Shown: piece after piece, positions 8,334-17,204 of the stretch
Layout of the letters: the number at the start of each line of letters is the position of its first letter
Position numbering within the stretch: the first letter of the stretch is position 1
Assembly: GCA_035532755.1 (NCBI GenBank)
Contig: DATKQI010000145.1
Span: 1 to 26,103, forward strand
Reading direction: 5' to 3'
From: DATKQI01 sp035532755
Lineage (GTDB): Bacteria; Pseudomonadota; Alphaproteobacteria; Acetobacterales; Acetobacteraceae
Length of the DNA stretch: 26,103 bases
The notes under the pieces: model-generated
The model's database searches: none
What the model saw: only the letters and a program-made list of their open reading frames with translations
What the model was told of the DNA's origin: nothing
Position numbers and translations under genes: made by a program

Positions 8334-9842
8334 TCAGCGCCGTTCGAGCAAGATGCGTTCGCCTCCGCTCACGCCTCCTGCTCTCACTCTTTGTTTGATC
8401 GCGTGATTCAGACCTCCGGTGAGTCCACCTCCGGTCATCACGCTCTCGAACCGCGCGGCCACCAGCCGGTCCAGCAGCCGCACGCCGAAGCCGGTGGGGC
8501 CGGCGGCGTGGCGATCGTCAGCCTCCTCCCGCGCCTCCATCCCCGCGATGTCGAGATGCGCCCAGGGAATGTCGGAGACGAATTCGCGCAGGAAGGCAGC
8601 GGCATGGCAGGCATCCGGCTGCATCCGGCCGGGCACGCAGTGGCGCAGGTCGGCGATGTCGGAATCGAGATCGGCACGGTGGGCGGCGCCGATCGGCATG
8701 CGCCAGACCGGCTCCCCCACCGCGGCACCTGCGTCTTCCACCTGCCGGGCCAGCGCGTCGTCATTGCCGAACAATCCCGCCCTCTCGTGGCCGAGTGCCG
8801 TGACGATGCTGCCGGTGAGGGTGGCGAGGTCGATCATCGCGCGCGGGCGGAAGCGGGCGGCGGCGAAGGCCAGGGCATCGGCCAGCACCAGCCGGCCCTC
8901 GGCGTCGGTATCCACCACCTCGACGGTGCGGCCGGCGTAGCTGCGGAGCACGTCGCTCGGGCGGTAGCTCGCCCCGCCGGTCGCGTTCTCCGCCAGCGCC
9001 ATCACCGCTACCGCGGCGGCGGGGGAGCGGCGGCGGGCGAGGGCGAGCATTGCCCCGGCGCAGGCGGCCGCGCCCGCCATGTCCGCGCGCATCTCCCACA
9101 TCCGGTCGGCGGGCTTGATGCCGATGCCGCCGGTATCGAAGGTGATGCCCTTGCCGACGAAGGCCACGGGTGCGGCGGCAATGCGCCCCGGCCAGCGCAA
9201 CACGGCGAGGCAGGGCGGATGCACCGAGCCGCCGCCGACCGCGAGCAGCCCGCCGAAGCCCTGCCGGCGCAGTGCCGCGCCCTCGATCACCTCCAGCTCC
9301 AGCCCGAAGCGGGCCAGGCCGCGCAGATGCCGCACGAAGCCGGCGGGGGTGAGCGTGTTGGAGGGTTCGGCGACCAGATCGCGCGCGAAACACGCACCCT
9401 CGGCCGCAGCCCGGCCGGCACGCAGGGCGCGGCGGACGGCGGCGATGTCGCCCACCACCAGATCGAACGCGGCAAGGCGCTGCGCATCAGGGTCGGCGCG
9501 CGTTTGCAACGCCGCATAGCGCCAGGACCGCTGCGCCGCGCCGAGGACGAAAGCAGCGGCAGCAACGGGATCGAGCCCGCGCGCATCGAGCGCGAGCCGA
9601 GGCTCGGCCAGCATCCGCGCGGCGGACAAGGCACCTGCCGTTTCGGCGGCCTCCGGCGTGGCGGCCGGGCCGAGGCCGACCAGCATCGTGCGGCCATCCG
9701 GGCGATTCAGCAGGCAGGCCTGCCCGGCGCGGCCGGCGAACCCGTCAGCGGCGGCGCCGGGCGGCAAGGCGCTGCCGGCGGTGATCGGCACCGCCAGCGG
9801 CACGCCTTCCGGAGGTGCCGGCAGCAGCCGCACGGCGTTCAT
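8334..9842 (-). CDS. Leucyl aminopeptidase family protein (M17), first paralogue with extra C-terminal tail
   Basis: Cytosolic metallo-aminopeptidase of family M17, 502 residues. The catalytic domain keeps the metal and active-site set: GKGITFDTGG, GIKP, MRADMAGAA and DTDAEGR (Asp, Glu and Arg present), so it should be active. I start at the ATG at 9842; the frame continues to 9914 but that part overlaps the paralogue's end in another frame. The paralogue ends at the final Glu-Ser of its last helix. This protein reaches the same Glu-Ser and then adds 35 Gly/Arg-rich residues (coded by 8337-8441) that overlap an inverted repeat. The tail therefore looks like a read-in from inserted DNA. The gene sits 10 nt downstream of the other M17 gene and 2 nt before holC, so the three form one operon. 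Confidence 0.92.
   Translation of the reverse strand: MNAVRLLPAPPEGVPLAVPITAGSALPPGAAADGFAGRAGQACLLNRPDGRTMLVGLGPAATPEAAETAGALSAARMLAEPRLALDARGLDPVAAAAFVLGAAQRSWRYAALQTRADPDAQRLAAFDLVVGDIAAVRRALRAGRAAAEGACFARDLVAEPSNTLTPAGFVRHLRGLARFGLELEVIEGAALRRQGFGGLLAVGGGSVHPPCLAVLRWPGRIAAAPVAFVGKGITFDTGGIGIKPADRMWEMRADMAGAAACAGAMLALARRRSPAAAVAVMALAENATGGASYRPSDVLRSYAGRTVEVVDTDAEGRLVLADALAFAAARFRPRAMIDLATLTGSIVTALGHERAGLFGNDDALARQVEDAGAAVGEPVWRMPIGAAHRADLDSDIADLRHCVPGRMQPDACHAAAFLREFVSDIPWAHLDIAGMEAREEADDRHAAGPTGFGVRLLDRLVAARFESVMTGGGLTGGLNHAIKQRVRAGGVSGGERILLERR
8337..8443. repeat. REP-like element forming the 3' end of the aminopeptidase gene
   Basis: The DNA at 8401-8443 is bounded by a perfect 7-bp inverted repeat, GCGTGAT (8401-8407) and ATCACGC (8437-8443). 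Inside are two copies of ACCTCCGGT (8412-8420 and 8427-8435). The adjoining part, which on the minus strand reads CGATCAAACAAAGAGTGAGA, resembles dispersed alphaproteobacterial intergenic repeats that I recall with a CTCAAACAAAGAGATAGAGC core. The right arm ends within one codon of where the paralogous protein stops. It is either a REP-like insertion or a chance structure; a multi-copy search would decide. Confidence 0.45.
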
Positions 9843-9852
9843 GCGCGGCCGG

Positions 9853-11328
9853 TCAGCTCTCGTAATGGGTGGCGACCAGCCGTTCGAGCAGGCGCACGCC
9901 GAATGCCGTCGCACCCTTCGGCACGCAGGGCGCGTCCTTCGTGCTCCAGGCGGTGCCGGCGATATCGAGATGCGCCCAGGGCTTGCCGTTGACGAAGCGC
10001 TGGATGAACTGCGCGGCGGTGATCGCGCTGCCGGGCCGGCCGGTGATGTTCTTCATGTCCGCGATGTCGGACTTGAGCTGCTTGTCGTACGCCTCGCCCA
10101 GCGGCATCCGCCACAGCGCCTCGCCGCTTGCCACACCGGCGGCGAGCAGGCGGGTGGACAACTCCTCGTCGTTGCTGAACAGCCCGGCATGTTCGTGGCC
10201 CAGGCTGACGATGATCGCGCCGGTCAGCGTCGCGAGATCGACCATGAACGCGGGGTCGAACTTCTGCTGGCAATAGTACAGCACGTCAGCCAGCACGAGC
10301 CGCCCCTCGGCGTCGGTGTTCAGCACCTCCACCGTCTGGCCGGAATAGCTCTTCACCACGTCGCCCGGCCGCTGCGCGCTGCCGGAGGGCATGTTCTCGA
10401 CCAGGCCGACGATGCCGACCGCATCCACCTTCGCCTTGCGCCCGGCAAGCGCGGCAATCAAGCCGACCACGGTGCCCGCGCCGGCCATGTCCCACTTCAT
10501 GTCCTCCATGCCGCCGGCGGGCTTGATGCTGATGCCGCCGGTATCGAACGTGACCCCCTTGCCGATGAAGGCGACCGGCTTCTTCGCCTTCCGCCCGGCA
10601 CCCGCGCCCAGCCATTGCATCACCACCATGCGCGGCTCGTTCACGCTGCCCTGCGCCACGCCCAGCAGCGCGCCGAAGCCGAGCTTCGCGAGTTCCTTCT
10701 GCCCGAAGATATCCACCTTCACGCCGAGCTTCGTCAGCGCCTTGCACCGTTCCGCCATCTCGGCGGGGTTCAGCACGTTCGGCGGCTCGCTCACCAGTTC
10801 GCGGGAGAGGAACACGCCTTCGGCCACCGCCTTCAGCGATGCGAACGCGGCGCGCGCCTTCGCGGCATCGTCGGCGAGCAGCGCGAGCTTGCCGAGCTTC
10901 GGCTTGTCTTCCGGCTTTTCCGTAGTGCGATAGCGGTCGAACCGCCAGGCGCGCAGCGTCGCCCCCATCGCCACATGCGCGGCCATCGCCGGGGTGAGCC
11001 CGTCGGCGGCGAGGGCCGCCGCCTCGTCCTTCATCACCGCGGCGATCCCGGTGCCGCCGGCCTCCTCGGCGATCAGCTCGGTGAGGTCCGCGCGCTTGCC
11101 GAGGCCGACGGCGACGATGCGCGACAGGCCCGCGCCCGGGGCGAGCAGGGTGCAGGTCTGGTTCTTCTTCGCCGTGAATGCGGCCACCTCCAGCGCGCGC
11201 TTCAGCCCGCCGCCGATGGCTGCGTCCGCCGCCAGTGCCAGCCCTGCCAGCGCCTCGTCCTGGGCGAGCAGCAGCACCAGCGCGCCGGTTTTCGGCAGTG
11301 CGGGCTTGGCGAAAGCGACATCGAGCAT
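9853..11328 (-). CDS. pepA: Leucyl aminopeptidase (M17), PepA type
   Basis: Metallo-aminopeptidase, normally hexameric, releasing N-terminal amino acids from peptides in the cytosol; 491 residues. Conserved elements are GKGVTFDTGG, SIKP, MKWDMAGAG, GLVENMPSG, the NTDAEGRLVLAD signature and SLGHEHAGLFSND. All expected metal ligands and the catalytic Lys and Arg are present. The ATG at 11328 is preferred over an upstream in-frame ATG at 11394 because AGGAG lies 10 nt before it and homology starts at MLDVAFA. It is the first gene of a leftward set with the second M17 gene (10-nt gap) and holC. A promoter with an extended -10 can be drawn at 11366-11394. It is closer to classical PepA than its neighbour. 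Confidence 0.95.
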   Translation of the reverse strand: MLDVAFAKPALPKTGALVLLLAQDEALAGLALAADAAIGGGLKRALEVAAFTAKKNQTCTLLAPGAGLSRIVAVGLGKRADLTELIAEEAGGTGIAAVMKDEAAALAADGLTPAMAAHVAMGATLRAWRFDRYRTTEKPEDKPKLGKLALLADDAAKARAAFASLKAVAEGVFLSRELVSEPPNVLNPAEMAERCKALTKLGVKVDIFGQKELAKLGFGALLGVAQGSVNEPRMVVMQWLGAGAGRKAKKPVAFIGKGVTFDTGGISIKPAGGMEDMKWDMAGAGTVVGLIAALAGRKAKVDAVGIVGLVENMPSGSAQRPGDVVKSYSGQTVEVLNTDAEGRLVLADVLYYCQQKFDPAFMVDLATLTGAIIVSLGHEHAGLFSNDEELSTRLLAAGVASGEALWRMPLGEAYDKQLKSDIADMKNITGRPGSAITAAQFIQRFVNGKPWAHLDIAGTAWSTKDAPCVPKGATAFGVRLLERLVATHYES

Positions 11329-11365
11329 GGCCAGGCTACTCCTGTGCGGATTCGAGCGAGGGGCG

Positions 11366-11394
11366 ACTGTAGCAGCGGCCCGGTGCTTTGCCAT
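11366..11394 (-). promoter_or_regulatory. Candidate promoter of the pepA-pepA2-holC set
   Basis: On the minus strand ATGGCA (11394-11389), 17 bp, then TACAGT (11371-11366), with TG one base upstream of the -10. Each hexamer matches the housekeeping consensus at four of six positions. Its -35 overlaps the -35 of the divergent cysQ promoter, so the two may compete for polymerase. Confidence 0.45.
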
Positions 11395-11416
11395 GCCCCC
11401 TGCCGCCGGCTATCAA
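11388..11416 (+). promoter_or_regulatory. Candidate promoter of cysQ
   Basis: TTGCCA (11388-11393), 17 bp, then TATCAA (11411-11416). The -35 matches five of six consensus bases and the -10 four of six. Only six bases separate the -10 from the ATG at 11423, so a normal start point would fall on or beside the start codon and the message would be leaderless. A CGGCT/AGCCG palindrome covers the -10. Confidence 0.5.
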
Positions 11417-11422
11417 AGCCGC

Positions 11423-12181
11423 ATGGATGACACAGACCTGCTGGAACTCGCGATCGGCCTCGCCTTCGAGGCCGGGGCCGCCATCATGACGGTGCGTGCG
11501 CGCGGCTTCGACGTGACGAGGAAGGCCGACGCCTCGCCGGTGACCGAGGCCGACACCGCCGCCGAGGCGATCATCGTGACCGCGCTGCGCCGCGCCACGC
11601 CGGACATCCCGGTGATCGCCGAGGAGGAGGTGGCGGCCGGCCGCATCACCGAGGCCGGTGCGGCGTTCTGGCTGGTCGATCCGCTGGACGGCACGCGCGA
11701 ATTCGCCAAAGGGCTCGACGAGTTCGCGGTGAACGTGGGGCTGGTGCGCAACGGGCGGCCGGTGCTGGGCGCGGTGGGGGCGCCGGCGTGGGGCGCGGTG
11801 TACGGCGGCATCGTCGGCCGCGGCGCGATCCTCCGCGATGCGTCCGGCGAACGGGCGATCGCCGCGCGCCGCCCGCCGGCGGAGGGGTTGGCCGTGCTCG
11901 CCTCCCGCCATCATGGTGCCGACGGGAGGATGGCGGAGTTCCTGGCTGGGCGGCGCATCGCCTCCGTCACCGGCATGGGCTCGGCGCTGAAGTTCTGCCG
12001 GCTGGCGGAGGGTGCGGCCGATCTGTATCCGCGCTTCGGCCGCACGATGGAATGGGATACCGCCGCGCCGCACGCGGTGCTGGCGGCGGCCGGGGGCGAG
12101 ATGTGCCGGCTGGACGGGGCGCCGTTCATGTACGGCAAGCCGGGCTGGGAGAATCCCGGCTTCGTCTGCACGGGGCTATGA
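11423..12181 (+). CDS. cysQ: 3'(2'),5'-bisphosphate nucleotidase CysQ-like (inositol monophosphatase superfamily)
   Basis: Magnesium-dependent phosphatase, 252 residues, most like CysQ, which turns 3'-phosphoadenosine 5'-phosphate into AMP and so clears a by-product of sulfate assimilation. Superfamily motifs are present: VTEADTAAEAII, an acidic AEEE, the metal-binding DPLDGTREF and the C-terminal WDTAAPHAVLAAAGG. The REFAKG continuation and the GSALKFCRLAEG segment favour CysQ over inositol monophosphatase or histidinol phosphatase. There is no recognisable ribosome-binding site before the ATG, and a promoter placed right before it suggests a leaderless transcript. The stop overlaps the next start by four bases (ATGA), so it is co-translated with the Sua5-type gene. 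Confidence 0.88.
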   Translation: MDDTDLLELAIGLAFEAGAAIMTVRARGFDVTRKADASPVTEADTAAEAIIVTALRRATPDIPVIAEEEVAAGRITEAGAAFWLVDPLDGTREFAKGLDEFAVNVGLVRNGRPVLGAVGAPAWGAVYGGIVGRGAILRDASGERAIAARRPPAEGLAVLASRHHGADGRMAEFLAGRRIASVTGMGSALKFCRLAEGAADLYPRFGRTMEWDTAAPHAVLAAAGGEMCRLDGAPFMYGKPGWENPGFVCTGL

Positions 12182-13188
12182 CCGGGGTGCTGGCGACCGA
12201 GGTATTGGCGGCCGACGCGGCGGGCATCGCGCGCGGTGCCGCGCTGCTGCGCGAAGGGGCGCTGGTGGGTTTCGGCACCGAGACCGTCTATGGCCTCGGT
12301 GCCGATGCGACAAACGAGCGCGCGGTCGCCGCGGTGTTCGCGGCGAAGGAACGGCCGCATTTCAACCCGCTGATCTGCCACTACGCCACCGCCGAAGCCG
12401 CGTTCGCCGATGTGGTGGCGGGCGCGTTGGCGCGCGCTCTGGCGCACGCCTTCTGGCCCGGGCCGCTCACGCTCGTTCTGCCGCGCCGGCCCGGCTGCCC
12501 GGTCGCGCTGCTGACCGGGGCGGGGCTGGACACGCTTGCGGTGCGGGTGCCGGCGCATCCGGTGGCGGCCGCGCTGCTCAGGGCGGCGGGCCGGCCGGTG
12601 GCCGCGCCCTCGGCCAACCGCTCGGGCCGGGTGAGCCCGACGACGGTGGCGCATGTCCTGGAAGGGCTGGGCGGCCGCATCGCCGCGATCATCGATTCCG
12701 GCCCTTGCGTGGTGGGCGTTGAATCGACGGTGCTGGACCTTATCGGCGCGCAGCCGGTCCTGCTGCGACCCGGCGGGGTGCCGGCAGAGGCGATCGCAGC
12801 CATCTCCGGGCCGATCGGGCGCCCCATCCCGCGCGAGGCGGACGATATCGGGCGTGGGCTGCGCGCGCCGGGGATGATGGCCTCCCATTACGCGCCCGGG
12901 TTGCCGGTGCGGCTGAATGCGACGACGGTGGGTGGGGCGGAGGCGCTGCTGGCGTTCGGGCCGGCGCTGCCGGGGGCCGGGCTGACATTCAATCTGAGTG
13001 AGACGGCGGACCTGACCGAGGCTGCCGCGCGTTTGTTCGCCGGGCTGCGCCGGCTGGATGAAGAAGGCGCGCGCAGTGGCCTGGCCGGCATCGCCGCCAT
13101 GCCGGTTCCGCAGGACGGCCTGGGCCTTGCGATCAATGACCGGCTGGAGCGTGCCGCCGCGCCGCGCGGCAGCACGCCCCATATATGA
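12178..13188 (+). CDS. tsaC: L-threonylcarbamoyladenylate synthase (Sua5 type)
   Basis: Makes threonylcarbamoyl-AMP from threonine, bicarbonate and ATP, the first step toward t6A37 in ANN-decoding tRNAs. The product is 336 residues. The N-terminal YrdC domain (about 1-205) has GFGTETVYGLGADAT, the AAKERPHFNPLI lysine/arginine motif and the SANRSGRVSPTT motif. The remaining part is the Sua5 C-terminal domain, joined by a linker containing LRPGGVPAEAI and GMMASHYAPGLPV. The two-domain architecture makes this the long Sua5-type form rather than short TsaC, so the symbol is used broadly. The start overlaps cysQ by four bases, and pcp follows after 10 bp. Confidence 0.92.
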   Translation: MTGVLATEVLAADAAGIARGAALLREGALVGFGTETVYGLGADATNERAVAAVFAAKERPHFNPLICHYATAEAAFADVVAGALARALAHAFWPGPLTLVLPRRPGCPVALLTGAGLDTLAVRVPAHPVAAALLRAAGRPVAAPSANRSGRVSPTTVAHVLEGLGGRIAAIIDSGPCVVGVESTVLDLIGAQPVLLRPGGVPAEAIAAISGPIGRPIPREADDIGRGLRAPGMMASHYAPGLPVRLNATTVGGAEALLAFGPALPGAGLTFNLSETADLTEAAARLFAGLRRLDEEGARSGLAGIAAMPVPQDGLGLAINDRLERAAAPRGSTPHI

Positions 13189-13198
13189 AGGGGTGCCG

Positions 13199-13846
13199 AT
13201 GCTCACGATCCTGCTGACCGGCTTCGAGCCGTTCGACGGCGATACCGTCAATCCGTCGGCCGAAGCCGTGAAAACCCTGGCGGCCAGCCCGGTGCCGGGT
13301 GTCCGGCTGGTCACGGCGATCATGCCCTGCGTGTTCGCCACCGTCCGCGCGGCCTTGCGCGCGGAAGTGCTGCGCCACCGGCCGGATGCGGTGATCGCGG
13401 TGGGCCAGGCCGGCGGCCGGGCGGAGATGTCGGTGGAGCGGGTGGCGATCAACGTCATCGACGCGCGCATCCCCGACAATGCGGGAGAGCAGCCGGTGGA
13501 TGCGCCGGTGGCGGAGGACGGCCCGGCGGCCTATTTCGCCACTTTGCCGATCAAGGCGATGGCGGCGCGGATGCGCGCCGCCGGGGTGCCGGTTCATGTC
13601 TCCCAGACCGCCGGGACCTTCGTGTGCAACCATATCTTCTACGATCTGTGCGATCTGGCCGCCACCGAGTTCCCGGGGCTGCGGGGCGGCTTCATCCACG
13701 TGCCGCTGCTGCCCGCGCAGGCGGCGCGCTGCCCGGACAAGCCGAGCATGGCGGAGGAGACGGTCGTGGCCGGGCTGCGGGCGGCGGTGGAGACGGTGCG
13801 GGACGTGACGGAGGACATCCGGGTGGCCGAAGGGGCCCTGGACTGA
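13199..13846 (+). CDS. pcp: Pyroglutamyl-peptidase I (pyrrolidone-carboxylate peptidase)
   Basis: Cytosolic cysteine peptidase of family C15 that removes N-terminal pyroglutamate from peptides; 215 residues, normal size. The catalytic triad can be placed as Glu80 (in GGRAEMSVERVAIN), Cys143 (TAGTFVCNHIFY) and His167 (GFIHVPLLP). The N-terminal TGFEPFDG motif is also typical. A GAAGGGG ribosome-binding site lies 5 nt before the ATG. It is the last gene of the cysQ-tsaC-pcp run. With two leucyl aminopeptidases nearby it makes a small peptide-turnover neighbourhood, although on the opposite strand from them. Confidence 0.95.
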   Translation: MLTILLTGFEPFDGDTVNPSAEAVKTLAASPVPGVRLVTAIMPCVFATVRAALRAEVLRHRPDAVIAVGQAGGRAEMSVERVAINVIDARIPDNAGEQPVDAPVAEDGPAAYFATLPIKAMAARMRAAGVPVHVSQTAGTFVCNHIFYDLCDLAATEFPGLRGGFIHVPLLPAQAARCPDKPSMAEETVVAGLRAAVETVRDVTEDIRVAEGALD

Positions 13847-14000
13847 CCGGAGGGGCCGGAAGCGGGGACCAGCCCTGCCTGGAAATTATGCACCCGGCTC
13901 TTGCCCCGCATCGCCGGTCTGAATACATCCCCACTATTCCCACCACCGGGGATGCGCCCGGCGCTTCGGGCCGCCCGCATCCGCCAGAAAGGAGTGATTC
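13847..14000 (+). promoter_or_regulatory. dnaK leader: hairpins, possible heat-shock promoter, strong ribosome-binding site
   Basis: This 154-bp gap holds AAAGGAG (13988-13994), six bases before the dnaK ATG. Just upstream, GGATGCG (13950-13956) can pair with CGCATCC (13976-13982), enclosing a CCCG/CGGG inner stem. The overlapping GGGGAT (13948-13953) could instead pair with upstream ATCCCC (13927-13932), so the two hairpins exclude each other. CTTGCC (13900-13905) followed by GAATACAT (13921-13928) is a weak match to a heat-shock sigma promoter. No CIRCE-type repeat is visible. Confidence 0.4.
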
Positions 14001-15941
<1,941 letters not shown>

Positions 15942-15968
15942 TTCGAGGTTGGCAGGGTTGACCCGAGG

Positions 15969-16000
15969 GCGCGCCCGCGCTTCACCGAAGGCGGGCGCGC
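15969..16000 (+). terminator. Strong hairpin between dnaK and dnaJ
   Basis: Perfect 10-bp inverted repeat GCGCGCCCGC (15969-15978) and GCGGGCGCGC (15991-16000), with an inner CTTC/GAAG stem (15980-15983, 15987-15990) and a 3-nt loop. A pyrimidine run TTCCTCTC follows rather than a T-tract. It could be a partial terminator lowering dnaJ expression, or an RNA 3' stabiliser or processing site. It starts 27 bp after the dnaK stop and ends 30 bp before the dnaJ start. Confidence 0.6.
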
Positions 16001-16030
16001 TTCCTCTCGGCGCCGTGGAGATGGGCTGAG

Positions 16031-17191
16031 ATGGCGAAACAGGATTTCTATGCCACGCTGGGCGTGGCGCGGGATGCGGGGGCGGACGACCTGAAGAAGG
16101 CGTACCGCAAGCTCGCCATGCAATACCACCCGGACCGCAATCCGGGAGACAAGCAGGCCGAGGCGCGCTTCAAGGAAATCAGCGAGGCCTATGACGTTCT
16201 GAAGGACGAGCAGAAGCGCGCGGCCTACGACCGCTTCGGCCATGCCGCCTTCGAGGGCGGCATGGGCAACGGCGCCGCCGCCGGGGCCGCGGGCGGGTTC
16301 GATTTCTCCGGCGCCGGCGGCCTTGGTGACATCTTCGACCAGATGTTCGGCGATTTCATGGGCGGCAACCGCCGCGCCGGCGGCGGCCGTGGCGGCCGGG
16401 CCGGGGCCGATATCCGCCAGGCGGTGGAGATCGGCCTGCCCGAAGCCTTCTCCGGCACCAAGGTGCAGTTGAAGGTGCCCACGCGAGTGACCTGCGATGC
16501 CTGCGGCGGCACCGGTTCCGAGGGCAAGGCCGCGCAGAACGACACCTGCCCGACCTGCGGCGGCCACGGCAAGGTGCGGGCACAGCAGGGCTTCTTCGTG
16601 GTGGAGCGCACCTGCCCCACCTGCGGCGGCGCGGGCCGGGTGATCCGCAATCCCTGCCGGGTGTGCCACGGCGCCGGCACGGTGCCGCGCGAGCGCACGC
16701 TGCAGGTGACCATTCCCGCCGGCGTGGAGGACGGGACCCGCATCCGCCTCGGCGGCGAAGGCGAGGCCGGCGCGCAGGGTGCGCCCGGGGGCGACCTGTA
16801 CGTGCACGTGGCGATCCGCCCGCACGACATCTTCCAGCGCGACGGTGCCAACATCTTCTGCCGCGTGCCGCTGCGCATGACCGAGGCGGCGCTGGGCGGA
16901 GAGATCGAGGTGCCGGCGATCGACGGCAGCCGCGCCAAGGTGAAGATCCCGCCCGGGGCGCAGACCGGCGACCAGTTCCGCCTGCGCGGCAAGGGCTTTT
17001 CGGTGCTGCGCAGCGTGCAGCGCGGCGACATGTACATCCAGGTGGCGGTGGAAACCCCGCAGCACCTCACCCGCCGCCAGCGCGAGCTGCTGGAAGAGTT
17101 CGAGGCCGAGGCGAAGACGCACGGCCGCGGCAGCCCCGAACACGAGGGGTTCTTCGCCAAGGTGAGGGAGTTCTTCGACAATCGCCCTTGA
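16031..17191 (+). CDS. dnaJ: Chaperone DnaJ (Hsp40)
   Basis: Co-chaperone that delivers clients to DnaK and stimulates its ATPase; 386 residues, type I with all domains. The J domain (1-70) has the HPD loop at 33-35. A Gly/Phe-rich region (about 75-125) follows. The zinc domain has four CxxCxGxG repeats starting at Cys155, 173, 195 and 209. The C-terminal client-binding domains include VTIPAGVEDGTRIRLGGEGEAG. The start codon has GGAG ten bases upstream. It lies downstream of dnaK as usual and is convergent with the HpnL-like gene. Confidence 0.98.
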   Translation: MAKQDFYATLGVARDAGADDLKKAYRKLAMQYHPDRNPGDKQAEARFKEISEAYDVLKDEQKRAAYDRFGHAAFEGGMGNGAAAGAAGGFDFSGAGGLGDIFDQMFGDFMGGNRRAGGGRGGRAGADIRQAVEIGLPEAFSGTKVQLKVPTRVTCDACGGTGSEGKAAQNDTCPTCGGHGKVRAQQGFFVVERTCPTCGGAGRVIRNPCRVCHGAGTVPRERTLQVTIPAGVEDGTRIRLGGEGEAGAQGAPGGDLYVHVAIRPHDIFQRDGANIFCRVPLRMTEAALGGEIEVPAIDGSRAKVKIPPGAQTGDQFRLRGKGFSVLRSVQRGDMYIQVAVETPQHLTRRQRELLEEFEAEAKTHGRGSPEHEGFFAKVREFFDNRP

Positions 17192-17199
17192 TCAGGGCG
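17183..17199. terminator. Short hairpin between convergent dnaJ and HpnL-like gene
   Basis: CGCCCT (17183-17188) and AGGGCG (17194-17199) form a 6-bp stem with a 5-nt loop that contains part of the dnaJ stop codon. There is no T-run on either side. TTGATCAG occurs twice here (17188-17195 and 17201-17208). A weak bidirectional terminator is possible. Confidence 0.3.
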
Positions 17200-17204
17200 G
17201 TTGA

